From: Erythrobacteraceae bacterium
GTDB taxonomy: Bacteria; Pseudomonadota; Alphaproteobacteria; Sphingomonadales; Sphingomonadaceae
Reading direction: 5' to 3'
Length of the DNA stretch: 64,000 bases
Assembly: GCA_027486035.1 (NCBI GenBank)
Contig: JAIXPX010000017.1
Location: forward strand, 1 to 64,000
In this document: positions 1 to 8,428 of the stretch, piece after piece
Layout: each line of letters starts with the position of its first letter
Numbering within the stretch: the stretch's first letter is position 1
Translations under genes and position numbers: made by a program
Notes under the pieces: generated by a model
Databases searched by the model: none
What the model saw: only the letters and a program-made list of their open reading frames with translations
Told to the model about the DNA's origin: nothing

Positions 1-602
1 TGCCGCCGCAGGGCGGGCGCAAGCATCCGCAGCAGGAATTCCTGCAGGTCGACACGACCAACATCCTGTTCATCTGCGGCGGCGCCTTCGCGGGCCTCGA
101 CAAGATCATCGCCGACCGCCTCCAGAAGCGCTCGATCGGCTTTGGCGCCCATGTCGCCGATCCCGACAAGCGGCGCGTGGGCGAGCTGCTCGAAAAGTCC
201 GAGCCCGAGGATCTGCTCAAGTTCGGCCTGATCCCCGAATTCGTCGGCCGCCTGCCGGTGATCGCCACGCTGCACGATCTCGACGTGCCGGCGCTGGTGA
301 CGATCCTCAAGGAGCCTAAGAACGCGCTGGTGAAGCAGTACCGCAAGCTCTTCGAGCTCGAGGACGTGGAGCTGACCTTCACCGACGACGCCCTCCAGGC
401 GATCGCCGAGCGCGCGATCAAGCGCAAGACCGGCGCGCGGGGCTTGCGTTCCATCGTTGAAGGCCTGCTGCTCGACACGATGTTCGACCTGCCCGACATG
501 GAAGGCGTCACCGAAATCGTGATCGACGCCGATGTGGTCGCGGGCAAGAAGGAACCAATCCGCGTCCACGGCGGCGAGGCGAAGAAGGAAGAGGCGGCGT
601 AA
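1..602 (+). CDS. clpX: ClpX, ATP-binding subunit of ClpXP protease (3' part)
   Basis: ClpX is the AAA+ unfoldase that feeds substrates to the ClpP peptidase in the cytoplasm. The reading frame is open from base 3, so the 5' part lies outside the window; about 199 C-terminal residues are present. Visible landmarks are the stretch [14 protein letters not shown], the RSIGFG segment, the sensor-1/arginine-finger region around [11 protein letters not shown], and the small C-terminal domain with [10 protein letters not shown] (sensor 2) and the acidic, lysine-rich end KKEEAA. In alphaproteobacteria ClpXP degrades cell-cycle regulators such as CtrA, which fits the chpT gene 8 kb away, though they are not adjacent. 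The identification is very secure; only the start is missing. Confidence 0.97.
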   Translation, partial: PPQGGRKHPQQEFLQVDTTNILFICGGAFAGLDKIIADRLQKRSIGFGAHVADPDKRRVGELLEKSEPEDLLKFGLIPEFVGRLPVIATLHDLDVPALVTILKEPKNALVKQYRKLFELEDVELTFTDDALQAIAERAIKRKTGARGLRSIVEGLLLDTMFDLPDMEGVTEIVIDADVVAGKKEPIRVHGGEAKKEEAA

Positions 603-747
603 CCCGTTTCGCCCTCAAGCGGCGGGCGCGGGCCATCCGGCCTGCTTGCCTTTCCTCGCATAGGCTCGGGCGGCCGTTCGGCCTTGCGGTCCCTGCGCGA
701 CCGAGGTCCGAACTTGCCTGTATTCTGTCCCGATCATCGAACTGAAA

Positions 748-780
748 CCCCGCCCGGCCCTGGAGGTAGGCCGGACGGGG
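748..780. terminator. Hairpin in the clpX/fasciclin convergent gap
   Basis: A strong GC hairpin (CCCCG-C-CCGGCC paired with GGCCGG-A-CGGGG) sits between two convergent genes in a 245-base gap (603-847). There is no clear U-tract on either side, so it may be a factor-dependent or bidirectional terminator. Nothing else coding was seen in the gap; the ORFs crossing it have no recognisable family. Confidence 0.5.
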
Positions 781-847
781 TCGGAGAAGCGCTGCCACCC
801 GGGATGGGGGGATGGGGAGTGAGCGGCAGCGCCAGCTCGGGAACCGG

Positions 848-1408
848 TTACGCGGGCAGGAACACGCCGTCGGTGACGTGAATCACGCCGTTGGCGGTGA
901 TGACGTCAGCCTTGGTCACGGCGGTCATGCCGCCCTTGGCGTCGGTGATCACGATCTTGTCGCCAGAAAGGCGCGCGGTCAGCTTTTCGCCCGCGACGGT
1001 GGTGATGGTAGCCATGCCGCCGCTTTTCTTGATCAGCGCGACGAGATCGGCGCTGGTCACCTTGCCGGCGACCGCGTGATAGGTGAGGATCTTGGTCAGC
1101 GTGGCCTTGTTCTCGGGCTTCACCAGCGTTGCGACGGTGCCTTCCGGCAGCTTGGCGAAGGCGGTGTCGGTGGGGGCGAAGACGGTGAAGGGGCCGGGGC
1201 CGCTCAGCGTTTCGACGAGGCCGGCCGCCTTTACGGCGGCGACCAGCGTGTTGTGGACCCCCGTGCTCACCGCGACTTCGACGATGTTCGGCGCCGGGGT
1301 GGGCGCGTGATGGCCGTGCTGGTGCGCGAGAGCGGGAAGCGCGGCAAGGCCGGTGGTCGCGGCGAGCGCGGCAGCGGCGAGCGCGGTGAGGGTGGTTTTC
1401 GAGGTCAT
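848..1408 (-). CDS. Secreted fasciclin (FAS1) domain protein
   Basis: This is a 186-residue exported protein. It has a signal peptide (MTSKTTLTALAAAALAATTG... cleaved near ALPALA-HQHG), a short His-rich linker, and one FAS1 domain covering roughly residues 45-185. FAS1 hallmarks are NIVEVAVSTGVHNTLVAAVKAAG, PGPFTVFAPTDTAFAKLP and the terminal NGVIHVTDGVFLP. FAS1 domains are adhesion or ligand-binding modules; no catalytic role is implied. The start at 1408 is chosen because it begins the signal peptide and has GGAG about 9 bases upstream; the longer frame adds a non-signal extension. It lies 143 bases downstream of an ECF sigma/anti-sigma pair on the same strand and may be a target of that sigma factor (inference). 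Confidence 0.93.
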   Translation of the reverse strand: MTSKTTLTALAAAALAATTGLAALPALAHQHGHHAPTPAPNIVEVAVSTGVHNTLVAAVKAAGLVETLSGPGPFTVFAPTDTAFAKLPEGTVATLVKPENKATLTKILTYHAVAGKVTSADLVALIKKSGGMATITTVAGEKLTARLSGDKIVITDAKGGMTAVTKADVITANGVIHVTDGVFLPA

Positions 1409-1551
1409 CAGGGGGATCTCCGTCAAGGGATTGTCACGTCTGCAAGCCCCTCCCGCTTGCACGAGAGGTTACGCAGCCAGCGGCGTGGCGGATGCGATCT
1501 GCCGGATTTTACAGGTGAATTGCCCCCGGGGAGCGATGGGCCGAGCGGGCT

Positions 1552-2331
1552 TCAGACGCGGCTGAAGGCACCCTTGGCGACAACCGGGCCGGCATCCTTG
1601 CCCTCGGGCTTTCCACCCAGCGGCTCGCGGGTGAGGACCAGGCTGGCCCCCTCCCCGAGCTTCGCTGTCACCGCAGCTGGCAGAGCAATGCTGCGCACCT
1701 CGCCGGGCACGACGAGGCCCAGCGATTGCAGCGGCGTGCCGTCGGCGGGGACCAGCCACAGCTCGTGATCGTGAACGCCGTCAGCTGTCAGCCCGATCGC
1801 GGTGACAACCATGCGCTCGCTTTCGGGAATGTAGGTGACATCGAGCCTGAGGCCGGTCTCGCCGATGGGCACGGTGGCGACCATCGGCGCGGAGGCGGCG
1901 AGTTGGGCCGGTGCAGGGGCATCCGTCACGCGCGAGGGGGCAAGCGCGAAGCTCCACACCAGCGCCAGCGCGGCAGCGGCGCTGGCGATACCGGCGGTCC
2001 ATTGCCAGCGGCGCACCCGCGCTTCGAGCGCGACGAGGTTCGGTGCCGGAGCCTCGGGCGCATCAGCGGTGGCCTGCTGTGCCGCCACGCGCGCCGCGAT
2101 GCCGTCCCACACGTGGTCGCCCGGCTCTGCGCCCGGGATGGCGTCGGAGAGCGGGACGAACCAATCGTCCCACCATTCCTTGCGCCAGGCAAAGGCCGGA
2201 TCGGTCGCATATTTGCCGCGCGCGGCGAGCAGCTCCTCACCTTCGAGCAGGCCCAGTGCCCACTCGGCCGCGATCATCGGATCGTCGCGGGTCACGCCGT
2301 CTTCCGGCACGGTATCCTCGGGCCCGCTCAT
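1552..2331 (-). CDS. Anti-sigma factor, RskA-like membrane protein
   Basis: This 259-residue protein has a cytosolic N-terminal helical region (about 1-105, including IAAEWALGLLEGEE, typical of RskA/ChrR-like anti-sigma domains), one membrane segment near 110-130 (WTAGIASAAAALALVWSFAL), and a C-terminal extracytoplasmic RskA-type domain ending in LTREPLGGKPEGKDAGPVVAKGAF. No zinc-binding HxxxCxxC motif is seen. It is predicted to hold the upstream ECF sigma factor inactive at the membrane. The start codon overlaps the sigma gene stop (ATGA, 2328-2331), which implies translational coupling and fixes the start; the longer open frame upstream is antisense-like sequence inside the sigma gene. Confidence 0.9.
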   Translation of the reverse strand: MSGPEDTVPEDGVTRDDPMIAAEWALGLLEGEELLAARGKYATDPAFAWRKEWWDDWFVPLSDAIPGAEPGDHVWDGIAARVAAQQATADAPEAPAPNLVALEARVRRWQWTAGIASAAAALALVWSFALAPSRVTDAPAPAQLAASAPMVATVPIGETGLRLDVTYIPESERMVVTAIGLTADGVHDHELWLVPADGTPLQSLGLVVPGEVRSIALPAAVTAKLGEGASLVLTREPLGGKPEGKDAGPVVAKGAFSRV

Positions 2332-2915
2332 GCCGCCTCGCTCGCTTCGAGACAGGTGCGCAGGCGTTGCAGCCCGCGGCGGATCCAGCTCTTCATCGTG
2401 CCGAGCGGAACGTCGGCGCTTTCCGCGAGCTGGGCATAGGTGTAGCCCTCGAAGAAGGCGGCGCGGATATGGCTCTGCGTCCTTGCGTCGAGCGCGCTCA
2501 GGCACTTGTGGATCTGCGCGGTCTGCTCGGCATCGACCAGCAGCGCATCGGCCAGCGGACTCTCGTCGGGCAGGGGCGCCGCCTCCTCGACCGGCACCGC
2601 CCCGCCCCGCACCTTGCCGGTGCGCAGGCGGTCGATCGCGCGGTTGCGCGCAAACGCCGCCAGCCACGCGATCGGGCTGGCGCGCGCGGGGTCGTAGCGG
2701 TCGGCCCGCTGCCACAAATTCACATAGACGTCCTGCAAGGCGTCCTCGGCTTCCTTCCTGTCGCCCAAGATACGCAAGGTGATGCCGAACAGCTTCACCC
2801 GCGTGGCGCGGTAGATGTCCTCGAGCGCGTCACTGTCGCCTGCGGCGAGCCGCACCATCGCCTCGCGCAGCGCCTCGCGCGCCTCGTCGGCGGATTGTCG
2901 GGGGAGGGCAGCCAT
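2328..2915 (-). CDS. ECF-type sigma factor (SigK-like, paired with RskA)
   Basis: This is a 195-residue extracytoplasmic-function sigma factor. The sigma-2 region is at about 20-90 (LEDIYRATRVKLFGITLRIL, DALQDVYVNLWQRA, SPIAWLAAFARNRAIDRLR). The sigma-4 region is at about 130-190 (LDARTQSHIRAAFFEGYTYAQLAESADVPLGTMKSWIRRGLQRLR) and holds the helix-turn-helix. The ATG at 2915 is preferred because the preceding CDF gene ends in TGATG at the same spot; an in-frame ATG at 2933 would add six residues. It is the middle member of a chain of overlapping genes with a metal exporter upstream and its anti-sigma downstream, so transport and signalling genes may be co-expressed. Confidence 0.92.
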   Translation of the reverse strand: MAALPRQSADEAREALREAMVRLAAGDSDALEDIYRATRVKLFGITLRILGDRKEAEDALQDVYVNLWQRADRYDPARASPIAWLAAFARNRAIDRLRTGKVRGGAVPVEEAAPLPDESPLADALLVDAEQTAQIHKCLSALDARTQSHIRAAFFEGYTYAQLAESADVPLGTMKSWIRRGLQRLRTCLEASEAA

Positions 2916-3862
2916 CAGCAGTCCGCTCCGCAAGGCTGGCAGGGCTGCTCGCCGCTCTCGATCTGGATCGTCGCATGGCCGACCCCGAAGCGGTGCTGGA
3001 GGCTTTCGGCGAGATCCCGCAGGAAGCTGTCCCCGGCCGGGCGGCCCGGCATGACGAGATGGACGGTCAGCGCGACCTCGGTTGTGGACATGGGCCAGAC
3101 GTGCAGATCATGCACCCCAGTTACCCCGTCTAAAGAAGCAAGATGCTGTTTTACATGGGAAAGATCGATCCGCTCCGGCGCGGCCAGCAGCCCCATCGCA
3201 AAGCTGTCGCGCGCCAGGCCCCAGGTGCCCCAGCCGATCACCCCGAGAATGGCGAGGCTCACCACCGGGTCGATCCATGCCATGCCGGTCAGCACGATGG
3301 CGAGACCCGCCACCACCACGCCGAGCGACACTGCGGCATCGGCGGCCATGTGGAGATAGGCCCCCCGGATATTGAGATCGTCCTGGCCCCGCACAAACAG
3401 CATGGCCGTTAACGCGTTGATCGCGATCCCGATCCCGGCGACCACCATCATCGCATAACCCTCTGGATTCACGGGATTCATCATCCGGTGGAGGGTCTCG
3501 AATCCGATCGCCCCGATCGCCGCCGCCAGCAGCAGCGCGTTGGCAAGGGCGGCAAGAATGGTCGAGCTCTTGTAGCCGTAGGTGAAGCGCCCCGAGGCCG
3601 GGCGCCTCGCGGCGATGCTCGCGCCCCAGGCCAGAGCCAGCGCCAGAACGTCGGACAGGTTGTGGCCCGCATCGGCGATCAGCGCCATCGAGCCATAGGC
3701 CAGCCCCGCGCCCGCCTCCAACAGCACGAAAGCGGTGTTGAGCGCGATGCCTACAGCAAAGGCGCGGCCGAAATCGGCAGGCGCGTGATGGTGGTGGTGA
3801 TGCCCGTGCCCATGCCCATGCCCGTGGCCCTGATGGTCATGAGGATGGGCGTGCGCGTGCAT
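2915..3862 (-). CDS. Cation diffusion facilitator (Zn/Co/Cd exporter, CzcD/ZitB type)
   Basis: This 315-residue inner-membrane antiporter exports divalent metals. The N-terminus is a His-rich loop (HAHAHPHDHQGHGHGHGHGH region, residues 2-27) of the kind that binds zinc. Six membrane helices follow. The transport-site motifs are DAGHNLSD in helix II (about residue 84) and HMAAD in helix V (about residue 185). A cytosolic C-terminal ferredoxin-like domain follows (LDGVTGVHDLHVWPMSTTEVALTVHLV), ending in cysteine-rich PCQPCGADC, which could be a further metal ligand. The gene lies 6 bases after mtgA and its stop overlaps the ECF sigma start, so all appear to be one transcription unit. The exact metal cannot be told from sequence. 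Confidence 0.95.
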   Translation of the reverse strand: MHAHAHPHDHQGHGHGHGHGHHHHHHAPADFGRAFAVGIALNTAFVLLEAGAGLAYGSMALIADAGHNLSDVLALALAWGASIAARRPASGRFTYGYKSSTILAALANALLLAAAIGAIGFETLHRMMNPVNPEGYAMMVVAGIGIAINALTAMLFVRGQDDLNIRGAYLHMAADAAVSLGVVVAGLAIVLTGMAWIDPVVSLAILGVIGWGTWGLARDSFAMGLLAAPERIDLSHVKQHLASLDGVTGVHDLHVWPMSTTEVALTVHLVMPGRPAGDSFLRDLAESLQHRFGVGHATIQIESGEQPCQPCGADC

Positions 3863-3868
3863 GGCGGG

Positions 3869-4540
3869 TCAGTTGTAGACGCAGGCGTCGAGCCCGTCAC
3901 GCCTGACAATGCCGATGCGCCGCTCGATACGATTGCCATGGCGCGCGATCCAGCCGCTCACGCCTTTCACCGCGCGCTTCTTGGGGCTGGGCAGAGCCGC
4001 CGCCATCCGGCTCGCCTCGTCGCGGCTCATGCGCGCCGCGGAGTGGCCGAAATAGCGCTGCGATCCCGCTTCGGCGCCATAGGTGCCGATCCCGGTCTCG
4101 GCGACGTTGAGATAGACTTCCATGATCCGCTGCTTGCCCCACACCAGCTCGATCCAGAAGGTGAACCAGGCCTCCAGACCTTTCCGGAAATAGCCGCCGC
4201 CCTGCCACAGGAAGACGTTCTTCGCGGTCTGCTGGCTGATGCTCGATCCCCCGCGGATCTTGCCGCCTTCAAGGTTCTCGCGCATCGCCTGCTCGATCGC
4301 CTCGGTGTCGAAGCCGCTGTGCGAACAGAACCGCTGGTCTTCCGCCGCGATCACCGCGCTCACCAGATCGCGGTCGATATTGTCGAGGCTCTCCCAGTCC
4401 TTGGTGATCCCGTTCTCGTCCATCAGCATGGTCGCCGTGACCGGCACCGGAAGCCACTTGAACACCACCACCAGCACCAGCGTGAGGCCGATGAAGCCGG
4501 CGATAGCCTTGGCAAGAAAGCGGAGGATGGTGCGGGCCAT
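3869..4540 (-). CDS. mtgA: Monofunctional biosynthetic peptidoglycan transglycosylase
   Basis: This is a GT51 enzyme that polymerises lipid II into glycan strands on the periplasmic face of the inner membrane. It has 223 residues: one N-terminal membrane anchor (about 8-28) and a GT51 domain with the canonical motifs EDQRFCSHSGFD (catalytic Glu, about residue 67), GGSSISQQTAKN, RKGLEAW and KQRIMEVYLN. There is no transpeptidase domain, so it is the MtgA form rather than a class A PBP. It is the first gene of the run mtgA-CDF-sigma-anti-sigma; whether it shares their promoter is not shown. Confidence 0.96.
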   Translation of the reverse strand: MARTILRFLAKAIAGFIGLTLVLVVVFKWLPVPVTATMLMDENGITKDWESLDNIDRDLVSAVIAAEDQRFCSHSGFDTEAIEQAMRENLEGGKIRGGSSISQQTAKNVFLWQGGGYFRKGLEAWFTFWIELVWGKQRIMEVYLNVAETGIGTYGAEAGSQRYFGHSAARMSRDEASRMAAALPSPKKRAVKGVSGWIARHGNRIERRIGIVRRDGLDACVYN

Positions 4541-4644
4541 GGAGCGGCTCTAGCGCAGCATCGCGGGGCAGGGAAGCATCGGTGCTTGCAGGCAGCGGCC
4601 AAGGGGGGTTAGCTAGTCGCAACACCAAGAGGGGAGATTTTCCG

Positions 4645-5973
4645 ATGCGCCTGTTCCACATCGCTGCCAGCGCCCTGGCCGTCGCGCTGGCCGCCCAGTC
4701 TGCCCATGCCGAGGACCCGGCGACCCGCAAGGCGATCGAGGCCGATTACGACAGCTATCTCGCCCCGCTGTTCCTCGACTTCCACGCACACCCCGAACTG
4801 GGCTTTCTCGAAAAGCGCACCGCGGGCAAGATGGCTGCCGAACTGCGCGCGGCAGGGCTCGAGGTGACCGAGGGCGTGGGCGGCACCGGGGTGGTCGGCA
4901 TCGTCCGCAACGGCAAGGGCCCGGTGATCCTGATCCGCGCCGACATGGACGGCCTGCCGGTCGAGGAAAAGAGCGGCCTTGCCTATGCCTCGCGCGCGAA
5001 GCAGATCGGCGAGGACGGCAAGGAATACCCCACGATGCACGCCTGCGGGCATGATACCCACATCACCGCGATGGTCGGCACGGCGCGGCGGCTGATGGCG
5101 ATGAAGGACAAGTGGAAGGGCACCTTGATGTTCGTCGTCCAGCCCGCCGAGGAAGGCGTGCGCGGCGCCAAGGCGATGATGAAGGACGGGCTCTACACCC
5201 GCTTCGGCAAGCCCGACTATGCGCTCGCCTTCCATGTCGCCGCCGAACTGGAGACGGGCAAGGTCTCGGCCTCGGAGGGCATCCAGTATTCAAGCTCGGA
5301 TTCGCTCGACATCATGGTACCCGGCATCGGCACCCACGGCGCCGCGCCGCACCTGGGGCGCGATCCGGTTTACATCGCCTCGCAGATCGTCACCGCGCTG
5401 CAATCGATCGACAGCCGCGAGATCTCGCCGGTGAAGCCGGTGGTGGTGACGGTCGGCAGCTTCCACGCAGGCTCCAAGCACAACATCATCTCGGACGAGG
5501 CGCGGCTGCAAGTCACCGTGCGCGCCAATGACGAGGAAACCCGCGAACAGGTGATCGCCACGGTCGAGCGGATCGCGGTCAATATCGGCAAGGCGCATGG
5601 CCTGCCCGATAACCTGCCGGTCAAGGTGATTCGCGGTTCGGGTACGCCGACGACGATCAACGATGCCGCGCTGGCCCGCCGCCTCAATGCGGTGATGAAG
5701 CGCGAGCTGGGCGAGGGCGCGGTGGTGCCCTTCGAGCAGCGCAATATGGGCGCGGAGGACTTCACCTATTTCGTCGGCCCCGATACGGGCGTGCCGGGCT
5801 ACTACTTCGCGGTCGGCGGCACCACGCCCGAACGGATCGCGGCGGCCAAGGCGGGCGGCCCGCCGATCGCCGGGCATCACTCCCCGCTGTTCCAGGTCGC
5901 CCCGCGCGAAAGCGTGACGCTGGGCACACGGGCGATGGTCGCAGCGGTGCTGGACCTTGCCAAGGGCAAGTGA
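4645..5973 (+). CDS. Secreted M20 family metallo-amidohydrolase
   Basis: This 442-residue member of the peptidase M20D/hippurate hydrolase-like group has a signal peptide (MRLFHIAASALAVALAAQSAHA), so it acts in the periplasm or outside. Metal-site landmarks are HACGHDTHITAM (about residue 130), QPAEEGVRG (catalytic Glu, about 168) and GAEDFTYF near 370; the dimerisation insert GTHGAAPHLGRDPVYIASQIV is present. Such enzymes hydrolyse N-acyl amino acids or amide conjugates; the substrate is not deducible. The start is set by GAGGGGAG 9-16 bases upstream of ATG 4645 and by the signal peptide. It appears to be monocistronic, followed 12 bases later by a parS-like site. Confidence 0.94.
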   Translation: MRLFHIAASALAVALAAQSAHAEDPATRKAIEADYDSYLAPLFLDFHAHPELGFLEKRTAGKMAAELRAAGLEVTEGVGGTGVVGIVRNGKGPVILIRADMDGLPVEEKSGLAYASRAKQIGEDGKEYPTMHACGHDTHITAMVGTARRLMAMKDKWKGTLMFVVQPAEEGVRGAKAMMKDGLYTRFGKPDYALAFHVAAELETGKVSASEGIQYSSSDSLDIMVPGIGTHGAAPHLGRDPVYIASQIVTALQSIDSREISPVKPVVVTVGSFHAGSKHNIISDEARLQVTVRANDEETREQVIATVERIAVNIGKAHGLPDNLPVKVIRGSGTPTTINDAALARRLNAVMKRELGEGAVVPFEQRNMGAEDFTYFVGPDTGVPGYYFAVGGTTPERIAAAKAGGPPIAGHHSPLFQVAPRESVTLGTRAMVAAVLDLAKGK

Positions 5974-5984
5974 CGTTCTGCAAA

Positions 5985-6000
5985 TGTTTCACGTGAAACA
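5985..6000. other. parS-like ParB-binding site 1
   Basis: TGTTTCACGTGAAACA is a perfect 16-bp palindrome and an exact match to the bacterial parS consensus TGTTNCACGTGAAACA; the dyad extends to 20 bp (5983-6002). parS is bound by ParB and organises the origin region for segregation. It lies just after the M20 gene stop in a long intergenic stretch (5974-6422). parA/parB are not in this window. Confidence 0.85.
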
Positions 6001-6230
6001 TTGCCGCTGAAAGGGCGCTGGAGGATTTCCGGCGCCCTTCTGGCGCGGCGTGGCGGTCGGTGACGGCCTGCTCTGCCTGTTCCAGGGCGTTCAAAAAAAT
6101 ATTGTTTTTCAGCAGCTTCCGGTCATGGCGACCGGCCGGCTTGCGGCGCTTGGCGGGCGCGGGCCGGGTGCCAGGCCCGGGCTGCTGTCGTCCAACCGCC
6201 GCCATTGACTGCGCAAGCACGCCGCAGAAC

Positions 6231-6282
6231 GGGTCTGGAACGGGTCTGGAGGGGGTCTGGATCGATATGGCGCCGGTCTGGA
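6231..6282 (+). repeat. 11-bp-phased GGTCTGGA direct repeats
   Basis: Within the 449-base intergenic stretch between the M20 gene and rpoH, the word GGGTCTGGA occurs at 6231, 6242 and 6253 (exactly 11 bp apart), with a fourth copy GGTCTGGA at 6275. The segment 6242-6259 recurs as an exact 18-bp reverse-complement match next to the second parS-like site at 56515-56532. The rest of the stretch holds the parS-like palindrome, a short A/T run near 6090, and the rpoH terminator; no gene was recognised. Confidence 0.7.
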
Positions 6283-6367
6283 TCGCGCTGGGGCCGGGCG
6301 ATGGGCGACCAACAGATCGGCGAATTCGTGCGGCCTTGCGTCCTACCGGCGAAACCGGCGCCCACGA

Positions 6368-6401
6368 AAAAGCCCCCCGATCCTGCGACCGGGGGGCTTT
6401 T
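6368..6401 (-). terminator. Rho-independent terminator of rpoH
   Basis: A 12-bp perfect stem (AAAAGCCCCCCG / CGGGGGGCTTTT) with a ten-base loop lies 22 bases beyond the rpoH stop. Read on the minus strand it ends in a U-run, and it is symmetric enough to work in both directions. Confidence 0.85.
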
Positions 6402-6422
6402 CATGTTCCAGCCCTATCCGCC

Positions 6423-7343
6423 TCAGGCGATGCCCGGCAGCAGGCGCTCGCCCGCGATGCGCTGCATCGCCTTCTGGAGCTTTTCGAAGGCGCGCACTTC
6501 GATCTGGCGGATGCGTTCGCGGCTGACGTCGTATTCCTGGCTGAGTTCCTCCAGCGTCTGCGGCTTGTCGGTCAACCGGCGCTCGGTGAGGATGTGGCGT
6601 TCGCGTTCATTGAGGCTGTTCATCGCCTCGGCCAGCATCGCCATGCGCATCTGGCTTTCCTCGGCCTCGGCGACGGTCTCGTCCTGAAGCGGGCGATCAT
6701 CCGCCAGCCAGTCCTGCCATTCGCCCGAGCCTTCCTCGGCGCCGCGCAGGCTGACGTTGAGCGAGGCATCGCCGCCCATCATCATGCGCCGGTTCATGTT
6801 GACGACTTCCTGCTCGGGCACGCCGAGATCGGTCGCGATCTTGGTCACGTCTTCCGGGCTGAGGTCGGAGTCCTCATAGGCCTCGAGCTGCTTCTTCATC
6901 CGGCGAAGGTTGAAGAACAGCTTCTTCTGGGCTGCCGTGGTGCCCATCTTCACGAGGCTCCACGAGCGCAGGATGAACTCCTGGATCGAGGCCTTGATCC
7001 ACCACATCGCATAGGTCGCAAGGCGGAAGCCGCGATCGGGTTCGAACTTCTTGACGCCCTGCATCAGGCCGACATTCCCTTCGGAAATCAGGTCGGAGAC
7101 GGGCAGGCCATAGCCGCGGTAACCCATCGCGATCTTGGCGACGAGGCGCAGGTGGCTGGAGACGAGCTGGGCGGCAGCTTCGGGATCTTCGTGTTCTTGG
7201 TAACGCTTGGCGAGCATGTATTCCTGCTCGGCAGTGAGGACCGGGAACTTGCGGATTTCCGAGAGATAGCGGTTGAGGCTCTGCTCACCGCTCAGCGCCG
7301 GGACCGAAGGCGACTTCGATCGGGCGGTTTGGGACTTGGTCAC
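6423..7343 (-). CDS. rpoH: Heat-shock sigma factor RpoH (sigma-32)
   Basis: RpoH directs RNA polymerase to heat-shock promoters. The protein of about 306 residues shows sigma region 1.2 (SLNRYLSEIRKFPVLTAEQEYMLAKRY), region 2 (HLRLVAKIAMGYRGYGLPVSDLISEGNVGLMQ, then ATYAMWWIKASIQEFILRSWSLVK), the RpoH-box-like QKKLFFNLRRMKK, and region 4 with LNERERHILTERRL and DVSRERIRQIEVRAFEKLQ. The proposed start is GTG 7343 (MTKSQTARSK), which has AGG upstream and gives the usual length; an ATG at 7415 would add 24 unconserved residues. It is transcribed alone and ends at a strong terminator. Confidence 0.96.
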   Translation of the reverse strand: MTKSQTARSKSPSVPALSGEQSLNRYLSEIRKFPVLTAEQEYMLAKRYQEHEDPEAAAQLVSSHLRLVAKIAMGYRGYGLPVSDLISEGNVGLMQGVKKFEPDRGFRLATYAMWWIKASIQEFILRSWSLVKMGTTAAQKKLFFNLRRMKKQLEAYEDSDLSPEDVTKIATDLGVPEQEVVNMNRRMMMGGDASLNVSLRGAEEGSGEWQDWLADDRPLQDETVAEAEESQMRMAMLAEAMNSLNERERHILTERRLTDKPQTLEELSQEYDVSRERIRQIEVRAFEKLQKAMQRIAGERLLPGIA

Positions 7344-7458
7344 TTCGTACCTAACCTTTCTGACGTCGACCGCGTTTGGCAGGACCCCTGATGGGCATCC
7401 CGCGCTGTGGGCCACGGGTTATGCATATACGCGAAAAATCAGCAGATGGTTGCGCTTT

Positions 7459-8412
7459 TCATCGATCAATATGGCGCAGTTGGTCGATCAATTGCGCCAT
7501 GTCCGCCGGAAGATCGCTCCGGAATTGCATGAATTCGCCGGTGAGGGGGTGGGCGAACCCCAGCTCGGCGGCGTGGAGGGCCTGCCGGGCAAAGCCGAGT
7601 CGGTCGAGCGCCGGGCGCAGGGATTTCGGTGTCTTGCCATAGGCCGGGTCCCCCAATAGCGGGTGGCCGATTGACGCGCAGTGAACGCGCACCTGGTGGG
7701 TGCGACCGGTTTCCAACCGGCATTCGATCACGGCGGCATCATCCAGCCGTTCCAGCACCTTGTAATGGGTGATGGCGCTTTTGCCGCGCGAGGAATTGTT
7801 GGGCAGCACCGTCATTTTCTTTCGGTCGCCGTCCGAGCGGCCGATGCGCGCCTCGATCCGGCCCTCGCCCGGGGCAGGATGCCCGGCGCAGACCGCGATG
7901 TAGCGGCGGTGGACGGTGTGGGCGGCGAACTGCACCGCGAGGCCTTCATGCGCGGCATCGGACTTGGCGACCACGATCAGCCCCGAGGTGTCCTTGTCGA
8001 TGCGGTGGACAATCCCCGGCCGGGCAATGCCATTGATGCCCGACAGCCTGCCGCGGCAGTGGTGCAGCAGGGCGTTGACCAGCGTGCCGGTGATGTTGCC
8101 GACCGCCGGGTGGACGACCATCCCCGCCGGCTTGTCGACCACGATCAGGTGCTCGTCCTCGAAGGCGATGGACAGCGGGATGTCCTCGGGCGCGGCCTCG
8201 GCCGGCATGGCGGCGGCCAGGAGGATGCGGAAGGGCGTGCCGGCGACGACCTTGGCCGACGCGCTGGTCGCGGTCTTGCCCGCCAGATCGACCCGCCCTT
8301 CCTCGATCAATCCCTGCACCCGCGCGCGCGACAGACCCGTAGCATCCGCCAGCGCCTTGTCGAGGCGGGCGGGGGTTTCGAGGGTGCCGGTGATGATTTC
8401 GTTCGCGGACAT
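7459..8412 (-). CDS. rluD: 23S rRNA pseudouridine synthase, RluD family
   Basis: This 317-residue RluA/RluD-type enzyme has an N-terminal S4 RNA-binding domain (about 10-70: RLDKALADATGLSRARVQGLIEEGRV) and a catalytic domain with the HRIDKDTSG motif (catalytic Asp, about residue 137) and ETGRTHQVRVH. It isomerises uridines in 23S rRNA helix 69 if truly RluD; RluC/RluA paralogues cannot be fully excluded, and a second family member lies at 30.7-31.9 kb. The start at 8412 (MSANEII) is only 16 bases from the divergent JAMM gene start, so the promoters of both must lie within each other's coding sequence. Confidence 0.9.
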   Translation of the reverse strand: MSANEIITGTLETPARLDKALADATGLSRARVQGLIEEGRVDLAGKTATSASAKVVAGTPFRILLAAAMPAEAAPEDIPLSIAFEDEHLIVVDKPAGMVVHPAVGNITGTLVNALLHHCRGRLSGINGIARPGIVHRIDKDTSGLIVVAKSDAAHEGLAVQFAAHTVHRRYIAVCAGHPAPGEGRIEARIGRSDGDRKKMTVLPNNSSRGKSAITHYKVLERLDDAAVIECRLETGRTHQVRVHCASIGHPLLGDPAYGKTPKSLRPALDRLGFARQALHAAELGFAHPLTGEFMQFRSDLPADMAQLIDQLRHIDR

Positions 8413-8428
8413 GCTATGGCCATGCGCG

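Noticed and set aside
5762-6220. Minus-strand frame reading through the parS site as MFHVKH with a basic Lys/Arg segment
   Set aside because: It overlaps the M20 gene antisense and has no ribosome site; MFHVKH is merely the translation of the palindrome.
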